Shown in pieces: positions 26,930 through 35,439 of a stretch of DNA of 64,000 nt. Below the pieces are notes generated by a model. The model ran no database searches and was not told where the DNA came from. It was given only the letters and a program-made list of their open reading frames with translations. A program made the position numbers and the translations under genes. The stretch is from Opitutales bacterium. GTDB lineage: Bacteria; Verrucomicrobiota; Verrucomicrobiia; Opitutales; UBA2995. The DNA lies in NCBI GenBank assembly GCA_022824405.1, contig JAJDZZ010000015.1:63315-127314 (forward strand). Direction: 5' to 3'. The first letter of the stretch is position 1. Every line of letters starts with the position of its first letter.

Positions 26930-28639
26930 GTGAAACATTTTATCCAACTCACCGTATTTCTCGCAATTGTGGCGGAGGCCTGCGCTCGGGCCGTCATCCC
27001 CATTGGTGAAATACAGGGGGCGGCTCACAGGTCCCCCCTGGAAAGCCGGGAAGTGTCAACGGAAGGCATTGTAACCTTCGTGGATGACAAGGGTTTCTGC
27101 CTGCAATCCGCCCTGCCGGATAAATCTTCGAAAACTTCCGAAGCCATTTACGTCTATCGAAGAAATCCCAATGTGGAGGTGGGCGACCGCCTGCGCGTCG
27201 ACGGCCTGGTCGAGGAATGGAAACCGGGAAAGAAGGAAGACCACGGTCTCACCCTCACCCAACTGCGGGGGAGGAACATTCGCATCCTGAGCAAACGGGT
27301 CGTCTTGCCCGAGGCAAAGGTCCTGGACACCCTCCTGGGTGATTTTCCGGAAGCCGTCAAAATTCCCGGATCCCCCTTTGACCCGGACCTCAACGCCATG
27401 GACTTCTGGGAAAGCCTGGAATACATGCGGGTAGTCATCCGGAATTCCATGGTTGTCGGTCCCCGTAGCGTCTACCGTGAAATCGCGGTCCGCGTAACCC
27501 GGACCAGGACGGGACCGGTGACGAAAAAGGGCGGCCTCAAATTGGACGACTTCGAGGCCAATCCGGCCCGAATATTGGTGGCCCTGAAATCCGAAAACGA
27601 GAGGAGATACAACACGGGCGATCGCATTCGAATACCCATTGAGGGGGTAGTGACCTATTCTTTTTCCAATTATAAAGTAGTCCCCACGGCCATAACGGCC
27701 CCACCGACCCCGGCTAGGGCGACAGTCCCCCAGGTTCCCTCCATACCCCAAGGCGCTCTCACTGTGGCCAGCTTCAACGTGGAGAACCTGTTCCCCGAAT
27801 CTCCGGACGAAAAATTTGCCGCTCTGGCCGGCATCGTCACGGGCCAACTCCAATCTCCCGTCATTCTGGGGCTACAGGAAATACAGGATAATTCGGGACC
27901 GATGGATGACAATGTCGTCGATGCCGACGCAACCCTGAAAAAACTGATCCGGTTTATCCGGGAGGCCGGGGGTCCGCACTATCGTTTTACCCAGATCAAC
28001 CCGTCCAACCGGGCCGATGGGGGTAGACCCGGCGGCAATATTCGCAATGCCTTTCTCTATGATCCGCGTGAGGTAAAGTGGAAGGGGAGTTACCTGCTGC
28101 GGCACGCTTCCTTCAATATATCCGAAGCGAGGAATTACACCGGCACCCGCAAGCCATTGGTGGCTGAATTCACCTTTGGGGACAAAGCGTTGATCGTGAT
28201 AAATTGCCACCTCCGAAGCAAATTCGGCGATGAGATCGGCTACGGGTCTCTTCGGCCCCCGGTTCGATTTACCGAACCCCAACGCCTGGAACAAACCCGC
28301 CGGATCCGCGCCCACGTGGCCCAACTCAGGGCGAACCGTCCCCAAGCCGGGATCGTGGTCCTGGGCGATTTGAATGATTTCGAATTTTCCCCGCCCTTGC
28401 GGGAATTGAGCGGGCAGGGCGATCTTTTCAACCTAATGGAAGCCTTGCCCATCGAGGATCGTTATACCTACATCTTCCAGGGGATGTCCCAAGCGCTGGA
28501 TCACATTTTGGTCACTCCCGACCTGGCCCGCCGGGCCGGCATTTTCATAGCCCATGTAAATGCCGACAAAAGCGTTCAAATCCGTCCCAGCGACCACGAT
28601 CCTCTCATGGCCTGGTTTCCATTTCCCTCACCGGAATGA
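26930..28639 (+). CDS. secreted endonuclease/exonuclease/phosphatase-family nuclease (ExeM/NucH-like)
   Basis: 569 residues from a GTG at 26930; an N-terminal signal peptide (FIQLTVFLAIVAEACARA) implies export. Residues about 25-270 form an OB-like region as in extracellular nucleases (VSTEGIVTFVDDKGFCLQ, VGDRLRVDGLVEEW). The catalytic EEP domain starts at about 280: LTVASFNVENLFPES (Asn), ILGLQEIQDNSG (Glu), VINCHLRSKFGDE (His), VLGDLNDFEFSP (Asp-x-Asn), and PSDHDPLMAWF (Asp-His). All expected catalytic residues are present. It likely degrades extracellular DNA or nucleotides for phosphate, which fits a genome that also carries a nucleoside transporter in this window. It lies 52 bp after tkt and converges on xseA. 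Confidence 0.85.
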   Translation: MKHFIQLTVFLAIVAEACARAVIPIGEIQGAAHRSPLESREVSTEGIVTFVDDKGFCLQSALPDKSSKTSEAIYVYRRNPNVEVGDRLRVDGLVEEWKPGKKEDHGLTLTQLRGRNIRILSKRVVLPEAKVLDTLLGDFPEAVKIPGSPFDPDLNAMDFWESLEYMRVVIRNSMVVGPRSVYREIAVRVTRTRTGPVTKKGGLKLDDFEANPARILVALKSENERRYNTGDRIRIPIEGVVTYSFSNYKVVPTAITAPPTPARATVPQVPSIPQGALTVASFNVENLFPESPDEKFAALAGIVTGQLQSPVILGLQEIQDNSGPMDDNVVDADATLKKLIRFIREAGGPHYRFTQINPSNRADGGRPGGNIRNAFLYDPREVKWKGSYLLRHASFNISEARNYTGTRKPLVAEFTFGDKALIVINCHLRSKFGDEIGYGSLRPPVRFTEPQRLEQTRRIRAHVAQLRANRPQAGIVVLGDLNDFEFSPPLRELSGQGDLFNLMEALPIEDRYTYIFQGMSQALDHILVTPDLARRAGIFIAHVNADKSVQIRPSDHDPLMAWFPFPSPE

Positions 28640-28697
28640 ACATCGGGTTGAGGGGTTGAATCTCGCCGAGGTCGCGAAGAACCCAGAGAAATGCGGA

Positions 28698-30080
28698 TTA
28701 GTCGACCCGACCTGAGCCTTCACTGTTCTTCAATCGGTTCAGTCGCACTTCTCCATCCTTGAACTCGGCCCATACCGTGTCCCCGGGCAGGATGGATTGC
28801 CTGGATACGATGGGGCGGCGCATGCCGTCTCGGACAATGGCAAAACCCCGATTGAGCACAGACCGGGGGCTGAGAGATCCCAAAAGCGACCGGGCCCGCT
28901 GGAGGTTTGATTTTTTCCCCGAGAGTTCCGCGGCCAGGGCGTTGTGCAACCGATGACCCATGGTTTGGGCGGTCAATCGGGCCCGATGAATAAGGGGCAG
29001 GGGCTCCATTTTTTGAATTTCCCGGGAGACTTCGGATAACCGATGCCGTCTCTGCAAAATCCTCGAATTCACCGCCCCATTCAATCGGATTTCCAGGTCG
29101 TCCAAGCGCAGGTATCCCCGTTCGATTTTGTCGAGAGGCTCCACCCTTTGCAGTCTGCGGCCCAATCCATCCAGATGTTCCCCCCTGGATTGAAGCCCCT
29201 GAGACACCCAGCGGGCCAAGTCCTCTGCGGCCCTATGGCAGCGATCCCGCACCTCGCGGTAATGGGTGGAAATAATTTCGGCGGCGGCGGAAGGGGTCTC
29301 GGCCCGCAAGTCGGCCACAAAGTCGGAAAGCGTAAAATCGACCTCGTGACCCACCGCGGAAATGACCGGAATAGCGGATGCCGCCAGGGCCAGGACGACT
29401 CTTTCGTCGTTGAAACACCAAAGGTCTTCCATGCTGCCCCCACCACGGCCAACGACCAGCAGATCGAGTCCGGCCAAGGTTTGGGCGCGTTCAATCATGC
29501 GGACAATTTCTTCGGCCGATCCGCTTCCCTGAACCCTGGCCGGAAGAATGAGAATGCGTCCAACCCATTCCCGCCGTTTCAAGATCCGGATAAAATCCTG
29601 CACCGCCGCCCCGGTCGGGGAGGTCACAATTCCGATGGCTCGGGGAAACAGGGGGATAGGCCTTTTCCTCTGGGCGTCGAAGAGGCCTTGCTTCTGCAAT
29701 TTGGCCTTCAACCGTTCGAATTCCTGCTGGAGCGTCCCGAGGCCATCGGGCGCCGCCAAGCGAATGATGAGTTGGTAATTGCCCCGCGGCTCGTAAACAC
29801 TTACCTGGCCGAAAACGATTACCTGCAGGCCGTCCTTCAATTGGATGGTTTGCTTCAGCGCATCGCTTCGGAACAACACCGCCGATACTTGGCTATCGGC
29901 GTCTCTCAGGGAAAAATAAACGTGCCCGCTTTGCTGACGTCGGAAATTGGAAATTTCACCTCGGATCCAAACCCCTCCGATTACGGTCTCCAACAGATAC
30001 TTTACCTCGCTGGTAAATTCGGAGACGGACTTGATCTCATCCGACGGAGGTATCGGGTAGTTTTGTCTTGGATTGTGCAT
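28698..30080 (-). CDS. xseA: exodeoxyribonuclease VII large subunit
   Basis: A 460-residue cytosolic nuclease subunit that degrades single-stranded DNA with XseB. Seen: N-terminal OB domain WIRGEISNFRRQQSGHVYFSLRD, then IGIVTSPTGAAVQDFIRIL, VQGSGSAEEIVRMI, DLLVVGRGGGSMEDLWCFNDE, IPVISAVGHEVDFTLSDFVADLRAETPSAAAE (catalytic core), a coiled-coil segment, and the C-terminal LNRGFAIVRDG. The ATG at 30080 is used; the start lies 44 nt inside the VTT gene upstream. Last gene of the minus-strand run that begins with parE; xseB is not seen next to it. Confidence 0.96.
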   Translation of the reverse strand: MHNPRQNYPIPPSDEIKSVSEFTSEVKYLLETVIGGVWIRGEISNFRRQQSGHVYFSLRDADSQVSAVLFRSDALKQTIQLKDGLQVIVFGQVSVYEPRGNYQLIIRLAAPDGLGTLQQEFERLKAKLQKQGLFDAQRKRPIPLFPRAIGIVTSPTGAAVQDFIRILKRREWVGRILILPARVQGSGSAEEIVRMIERAQTLAGLDLLVVGRGGGSMEDLWCFNDERVVLALAASAIPVISAVGHEVDFTLSDFVADLRAETPSAAAEIISTHYREVRDRCHRAAEDLARWVSQGLQSRGEHLDGLGRRLQRVEPLDKIERGYLRLDDLEIRLNGAVNSRILQRRHRLSEVSREIQKMEPLPLIHRARLTAQTMGHRLHNALAAELSGKKSNLQRARSLLGSLSPRSVLNRGFAIVRDGMRRPIVSRQSILPGDTVWAEFKDGEVRLNRLKNSEGSGRVD

Positions 30081-30720
30081 AACGTTTGCGCAGCAGGGCA
30101 AAAACGATAAAGGCGATGGCCAAGACGGCCAGACCAATCAGGGCGGTTCCCATCTTTCCCGAGACGAAAGACTCGCCGAAAACGACGAAACCGACGACGA
30201 AAAAGGTTTGCGAAATGACAGAATAAACGAGGTAGGGCCAGAAAGGGGCGCGGGCCAGTCCCAGCACGTAATTCTGAACCACCAATGGAGTACCGGAAAA
30301 GCGAACCGCAACGATCCATTTCGACGCATCCTCCGGTTTGATCCTCGGTATGGAATAATTCCCCCAACGGAGCAGTCTCTCTAGGAATCCGTGCAGCACC
30401 TTGCTGGACAACCAGTAGGCCAAGACCATATTGACCGCAACGGCAGCCAACGAAAACGGAATTCCCCAGGCCACTCCAAACCGGATACTGGCCACGATGA
30501 ACAAAGGGGATATGGGAATTCCGGTCAGGGGCAGAACCGCCGTGGCAAGGAAGAAGAGATAAGCCGGCCAGGATTTAATTTCATCCACCCAACCGGAAAT
30601 CCAGGTCTTGATTTCATCGATACTCCAACCGCCCCACAAGACCCAGATGAGGAAGCCGACAACCCCCAAGAGGGAGGCCAACAGGATGATTTTTCCCTTA
30701 TGTAGCTTCAGCCATTCCAT
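30037..30720 (-). CDS. VTT-domain membrane protein (TVP38/TMEM64/DedA-like)
   Basis: 227 residues: an N-terminal helix (IILLASLLGVVGFLIWVLW), then the VTT core with LPLTGIPISPLFIVASIRFGVAWG (reentrant G-x-P region), AVAVNMVLAYWLSS, PLVVQNYVLGLARAPFWPYLVYS and a C-terminal helix ending in a basic tail. The family includes phospholipid scramblases and undecaprenyl-phosphate carriers, and has been linked to membrane homeostasis. The specific cargo here is unknown. ATG at 30720; overlaps xseA by 44 nt and lies 90 nt after the di-heme oxidoreductase stop. Confidence 0.88.
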   Translation of the reverse strand: MEWLKLHKGKIILLASLLGVVGFLIWVLWGGWSIDEIKTWISGWVDEIKSWPAYLFFLATAVLPLTGIPISPLFIVASIRFGVAWGIPFSLAAVAVNMVLAYWLSSKVLHGFLERLLRWGNYSIPRIKPEDASKWIVAVRFSGTPLVVQNYVLGLARAPFWPYLVYSVISQTFFVVGFVVFGESFVSGKMGTALIGLAVLAIAFIVFALLRKRYAQSKTKLPDTSVG

Positions 30721-30810
30721 GGGTTAGCGCTCTGGGAAATTGAATGGACCAACCGGGGGAAGGCGACAAGGCCAAGTTTTGCTTCCTCGACAAAAAATCG
30801 ATGATGGGGG

Positions 30811-32181
30811 CTAAAGCGATTCCACGAAGGCGATGAGGAGTTGTCGATTTTCCGCCGACATTGCCTTGAAGGCGCCTTTGCTTTTTTCCGCTTCCCCGCC
30901 GTGCCAAAGAATGGCTTCTTCCACGTTTCGAGCCCTGCCATCGTGGAGGAGCCGGGAATGACCGTTTACCGTTGGCAACAAACCAATGCCCCAAAGGGGC
31001 GGTGTGCGCCATTCCCGCCCGGTGGCCAGGAAATCCCTCCTTCCATCGGACAAGGCTTCTCCCATGTCGTGCAGCAACAGGTCCGTGTAAGGGCGAATGG
31101 TCTGTCCGGCCAGGGCGGGGATGGGATAATGGGGATCGGTGTTTATTTCCGGTATGTGGCAGGAAGAGCATCGTGCCGATTCAAAGAGGGCCTTTCCTTT
31201 TTGAAATTCCTCCGGATCGTCGATGCGGCTGGCTGGAACCCCCAAAGTCTTCAAGTAAAATACGAGGTCCTCGAGTTCCGGGTCGGCCAATTCGGGGGAT
31301 CCGGCGTCGGCGAACGAGCCGGTTGGGGCCTGGACCGCGCTATGGTTCTCCTCGGGGAAAAGGGTGGTGGTTATTCCGATGTCGCCGACAAAAGCCCCGG
31401 CAACTTGGTCGATAAGTTCCGCTTTATTGGCCTTCCAACCATAACGGCCGATTGCATCGCTATTTTTGCTCGAGCTCCAGACCCGGTTGGGTCTGCCCGA
31501 GATGCCATCGCCATCCCTGTCGTCGGGATCGGCCCGTTGCTCCAGGTCCGATTCACTTATGGCGTCCAGCAACCCGAGTCCGAAAACCGGAGAGGCCACT
31601 CGTGGGGAAAATTGCAACGCCTCTTGTGGCTCGCCGTATCCCCAATGGTCGAACGCATAGTGGGGTTTCAACAGTGAATAGACGCTTCCATCGGGATAGG
31701 CTCCCGTTATTTCTTCCCATTTCAGGACTATCCGAGCCTCCGGTTTTTGTCCCGGCAAGGCCCGAACGCTCACCTGGTTTCCATAAATTGGATCCGGTAA
31801 CGGACCCCCGTTTTCTCCGAGGCCGGGAATACCGATACGCAATATCAGCCCGATGGGGATCTCCTCGGGCGTCGGCGGACGTCCCCGGCCGTCCTTGAAG
31901 TGGCAAGCTGAGCAGGATCGCGCATTGAAGAGGGGGCCCAGACCATCCCGTCCATCCACGACCGAGGTTGCAGCCACCCAATTCACATTGAAAATGGCAT
32001 TGCCGGCAAAAAAGCGCGGGAGATCCCCCAAGGGCAGATTATGGGCCGGCAGGCTGAAAGCGAGGCTGGACCGGATGAACACGGTTGTATCGCCACCGGA
32101 CAATTCCTCGTCGGCCACGGCGGACCAACAAAGGAGGGTTAGCAGGACCTGGCAAATGAGCCCCTTGGCTACGCGTTTCAT
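30811..32181 (-). CDS. di-heme oxidoreductase (DHOR/DUF1111), iron-uptake associated
   Basis: A 456-residue periplasmic protein with signal peptide (KGLICQVLLTLLCWSAVADE) and two c-type heme sites, CSACH (about residue 90) and CSSCH (about 345). Also visible: DGRDGLGPLFNARSC, GDIGITTTLF, LLLHDMGEALSDGR, TPPLWGIGLLPTVNGHSRLLHDGRARNVEEAILWHGGEA, the long conserved C-terminal block of this family. It is known as a partner of imelysin-type proteins in iron uptake loci; a redox step on Fe is the accepted idea but not proven. ATG at 32181. The imelysin gene lies 29 bp upstream, which supports the functional pairing. Confidence 0.92.
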   Translation of the reverse strand: MKRVAKGLICQVLLTLLCWSAVADEELSGGDTTVFIRSSLAFSLPAHNLPLGDLPRFFAGNAIFNVNWVAATSVVDGRDGLGPLFNARSCSACHFKDGRGRPPTPEEIPIGLILRIGIPGLGENGGPLPDPIYGNQVSVRALPGQKPEARIVLKWEEITGAYPDGSVYSLLKPHYAFDHWGYGEPQEALQFSPRVASPVFGLGLLDAISESDLEQRADPDDRDGDGISGRPNRVWSSSKNSDAIGRYGWKANKAELIDQVAGAFVGDIGITTTLFPEENHSAVQAPTGSFADAGSPELADPELEDLVFYLKTLGVPASRIDDPEEFQKGKALFESARCSSCHIPEINTDPHYPIPALAGQTIRPYTDLLLHDMGEALSDGRRDFLATGREWRTPPLWGIGLLPTVNGHSRLLHDGRARNVEEAILWHGGEAEKSKGAFKAMSAENRQLLIAFVESL

Positions 32182-32210
32182 TGGCTCCGCATGGCCGCTC
32201 CAAATCCTCC

Positions 32211-33398
32211 CTAGCTCCGCTTTACATCGAGTTGAAGGACTTCATCGGCATCGGCCAAAGCATAGACCAAAGTCCATAAGGCTTGTACGGCGGCTTTTAC
32301 ATTTTGAAAGGGGGGAGTATGTTCCTCCGCCATAATGGCTTGGTCAAAGGGGGGCTCGATGGCTTCAACCCTTTCTTTCACTGCAACGAATTTCTCCCAT
32401 ACGGTATCGGCAGCTTCCCGGTCGGCGTCGGCGATCAAATCCAGCAGGCCCTTCCCCGCCACGGGAGGGGCATAGACCGGATCGAATTCGCCGGTGAGAA
32501 TGGCCTCGAGGCCCTCGACGTTGGCAATGAGATCGAGGTGGGTCGTATCGCTGAAGCAAGAGTGTTCGTCCTCCTGAGATTTGGACCGCAGGGCCAGGGA
32601 CATGCGTTCCGCGGCCAATTCCCGGCCGGCCAGGGATGTAACCCCCCGCATGATTTGCTTTATCAATGTGGTCGGGCGTTTCAGGAAGAAGTCGCCCGTG
32701 TGGTTATCGTAATTGGCGAGGCTCCATTCCTGGGCGACCGCCACCAATTGGCTGCGCAGGAGTTCGGTCGAGGCCACGAGGTAGGCCATGCGTCGATCGG
32801 CATTGGGAGCGGTGGTATAATCGGTCCATTGCCTGCGCCCCGGGCCATCGGCGAAGTGATCCTGCCCCCAAAGCAGAAATTCAATGGCGTGCCAGCCGGT
32901 TGAAACATTGGCTTCCCCACCGGCTTGGTTCAGTTTCCTCAATTCCAGGCTGGTTATTCTGGGTAACATTTCGGGCCGGTTTACAATTCCGGAATGGGGA
33001 TCGTCGCGCGTGTAGTCGATATAACTCTCGTCGATGGGCCATGCGTTAATCAGGATCTCGAGTTCCATATTGTCTATGGGGCCCTCGGAGAACCGGTACA
33101 CCTCGGTGCGCCCGTAAATCTTGCGGGCTTCCACCCAAGTCGCTTTGGCTGCCGCAAAAGTTTCCGCGCCGGGCTCCTTGCGGAACCGGTAGACGGCCAT
33201 GTTAAACTCCACGGCGGACCTGACCGCGTCGGAATAAAGGTACCAAGCCAGGGTGGCGTAATTGCTGAGGAATTCAAAGGCCACCTTGTTGGAAAAAGGT
33301 TGGCCCTCCGGAGTTTCAATAAAATACTCGAAATCTGCTCTAAGCGAGGAGACCCCCAGGAGGAAGGCGAGGATGATGCTGAGTAATCGGAACCTCAT
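32211..33398 (-). CDS. imelysin-family iron-uptake protein
   Basis: 395 residues from the ATG at 33398; signal peptide MRFRLLSIILAFLLGVSSLRAD. The imelysin fold is indicated by the G-x-H-x-x-E motif (GWHAIEFLLWGQD, about residue 165), plus IDNMELEILINAWPIDE, RPEMLPRITSLELR and a late SDTTHLDLIANVEGLEAI. Imelysins (ICMP/IrpA type) are envelope proteins involved in iron acquisition rather than peptidases. It precedes the di-heme protein by 29 bp and follows parC by 58 bp, so it sits in the middle of a DNA-replication/repair gene run. A second imelysin or DUF1513 gene, common in such loci, is not seen. Confidence 0.92.
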   Translation of the reverse strand: MRFRLLSIILAFLLGVSSLRADFEYFIETPEGQPFSNKVAFEFLSNYATLAWYLYSDAVRSAVEFNMAVYRFRKEPGAETFAAAKATWVEARKIYGRTEVYRFSEGPIDNMELEILINAWPIDESYIDYTRDDPHSGIVNRPEMLPRITSLELRKLNQAGGEANVSTGWHAIEFLLWGQDHFADGPGRRQWTDYTTAPNADRRMAYLVASTELLRSQLVAVAQEWSLANYDNHTGDFFLKRPTTLIKQIMRGVTSLAGRELAAERMSLALRSKSQEDEHSCFSDTTHLDLIANVEGLEAILTGEFDPVYAPPVAGKGLLDLIADADREAADTVWEKFVAVKERVEAIEPPFDQAIMAEEHTPPFQNVKAAVQALWTLVYALADADEVLQLDVKRS

Positions 33399-33456
33399 GG
33401 AAGGACGGGGAAAGGCCAAACCCTAGGACCTGACCCTTGACAAGGCCAGTCCATTT

Positions 33457-35436
33457 TCAAACCACGGCGGAGGCGGCTTTTCGGTTGGCCCGCGCCACGC
33501 GCCGGACGGTGTTTTTGGTGACGATATTACCCTGGCTGCCCCGGCTTCGGAGGGTGAAATCGGCAAAGTCGAAAGGAACCACCAATTTGCGAAGGCGTGG
33601 AACAGGTTTGTGGTAGACGTTGACAAACGGGCAGGCCGCTTCGGTTTTGTCCGCCGAAAAAAACAATACGCGGGATCCTGGAGCGCCTTTGGTCAGGTCG
33701 TATTCCTTGTCGCGCGTAATTCCACCGATGCGGAATTTCTTGGCATAGGTTGCCCCCTGTTTGCCGTCGCGATACACCATGGAATAGACCGATTTGTCAT
33801 CTCGGCTGAAAACAGCCAGGTGGATGATGTTTTTGCCCATGAACACCTTATCGGCGACCTTGACCACCTTCATGGTTCCCTGACGGGTAAAGGCGATGAT
33901 ATGATCGAGCTGGGAACATTTCAGAACGGACTCCTCACGCTTCATGCCCGTGCCGATAAAACCGTCTTTGCGGTTTACATAGAGTGTTTCGTTGGCCACA
34001 GCCACCCTGACCGCCTCGACCCGTTCGAATGAGGTCAATTTGGTTTTTCGTTCCCGGCCTTTGCCGTATTTGTCCTTCAGGGCTTGGTAGAACCGTATGG
34101 TGAAGCGGGTCAGGTTTCGGAGGTGACGGTTTACCTCTCTCATGCGATCTTCCAAGCCCTTGATATGCTCCTCGGTCCGGAAGGCGTCGTACCTGGAAAT
34201 TCGCTTTATTTTTATTTCGGTCAGGCGAATGATATCCTCTCTGGTAACCGTTCTATAGAGCAGGCGGTGGAAGGGTTTGAGGCCCCGGTCTATGGTGGCG
34301 ATGACGCTCTCCCAGGTGGTGCATTCCTCGATATCCCGGTAAATCCTGTTCTCGATGAAAATCTTTTCCAGGCTGCTGCGGTGCCATTTTTCCTGCAGCT
34401 CCCTCAGTTCGATCTGCAGCTCCAGCTTGAGCAGGGCCTTGGTCCGCCCGACCGATCTTCGGAGCAATTCCTTTACCGATAAGAATTCCGGACGGTTGTT
34501 TTCGATAATGCAGGAATTGGGAGAGAGCGATACTTCGCAATCGGTAAAGGCATAAAGGGCCTTGATCATGGTCTGGGGATCGATTCCCTGAGCGCCTTGG
34601 ATGAGGATCTCCACCTTTTCGGCGGTATGATCCTCGATCCGGTTAAACTTGATTTTTCCTTTTTCGCGGGCGTTGACGATGGAATCGATCAGGGAAGCGG
34701 TGGTGGTGCCGTAGGGAATTTCCCTTATGACCAGTTTCCGTCCCTTGAGGACTTCTATCTTTGCGCGCAGGCGAATGCGTCCCCCGCGCAGGCCTTCATT
34801 GTATTCGGAAACGTCGGCCATGCCGCCGGAGGGGAAATCCGGATACAATTCGAAGTCCTCGCGTTTCAAAAATGCGATGGAAGCGTCGATCAATTCGACA
34901 AAGTTGTGAGGGAAAATCTTGCAGGCGAGTCCCACTGCTATGCCTTCGATCCCCTGGGCCAGGGCCAGGGGGAACTTGGCGGGAAGGACGACCGGCTCTT
35001 TGTTGCGGCCGTCATAGGAATCCTGGTATTCAGTGGTCTTGGGGTTGAACAGCACTTCCAGGGCGAATTTGGAGAGACGCGCTTCGATGTAGCGGCTGGC
35101 CGCGGCCCGATCCCCGGTAATGGGGTCTCCGAAGTTGCCTTGGGTTTCAATCAACAGATTGCGTTGGGCGATCTGGACGAGAGCATCGGTAATGGCGGCA
35201 TCTCCGTGCGGGTGCAATTTCATGGTTTCACCCACGATGCTGGCCACTTTGTGAAAACGCCCGTCATTCACCTTGAACAGGGTGGTCAGAATGCGCCGCT
35301 GCACCGGCTTCAGGCCATCGTGGATGGAGGGCACGGCCCGGTCGAGGATGACATAGGAAGCGTACTCGAGGTAATATTTCTTGTACAGGTCCGGAACCTT
35401 GAGGAGATCCGAGTTCAATTGCAGGGGTTTATTCAT
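33457..35436 (-). CDS. parC: DNA topoisomerase IV subunit A (ParC-like, short form)
   Basis: 659 residues. The breakage-reunion domain is intact: GLKPVQRRIL, KLHPHGDAAITDALVQ, and the active-site Tyr116 in SRYIEARLSKF; then the GLACKIFPHNFVELID and IREIPYGTTTASLIDSI regions, and a coiled coil (LELQIELRELQEKW). The C-terminal DNA-wrapping part is short (about 180 residues) compared with E. coli ParC or GyrA. It uses the paired ParE to pass duplexes and decatenate chromosomes. ATG at 35436, 3 bp after the parE stop. Distinct from GyrA because the C-terminal GyrA-box (QRRGG-type) is absent. Confidence 0.92.
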   Translation of the reverse strand: MNKPLQLNSDLLKVPDLYKKYYLEYASYVILDRAVPSIHDGLKPVQRRILTTLFKVNDGRFHKVASIVGETMKLHPHGDAAITDALVQIAQRNLLIETQGNFGDPITGDRAAASRYIEARLSKFALEVLFNPKTTEYQDSYDGRNKEPVVLPAKFPLALAQGIEGIAVGLACKIFPHNFVELIDASIAFLKREDFELYPDFPSGGMADVSEYNEGLRGGRIRLRAKIEVLKGRKLVIREIPYGTTTASLIDSIVNAREKGKIKFNRIEDHTAEKVEILIQGAQGIDPQTMIKALYAFTDCEVSLSPNSCIIENNRPEFLSVKELLRRSVGRTKALLKLELQIELRELQEKWHRSSLEKIFIENRIYRDIEECTTWESVIATIDRGLKPFHRLLYRTVTREDIIRLTEIKIKRISRYDAFRTEEHIKGLEDRMREVNRHLRNLTRFTIRFYQALKDKYGKGRERKTKLTSFERVEAVRVAVANETLYVNRKDGFIGTGMKREESVLKCSQLDHIIAFTRQGTMKVVKVADKVFMGKNIIHLAVFSRDDKSVYSMVYRDGKQGATYAKKFRIGGITRDKEYDLTKGAPGSRVLFFSADKTEAACPFVNVYHKPVPRLRKLVVPFDFADFTLRSRGSQGNIVTKNTVRRVARANRKAASAVV

Positions 35437-35439
35437 GGG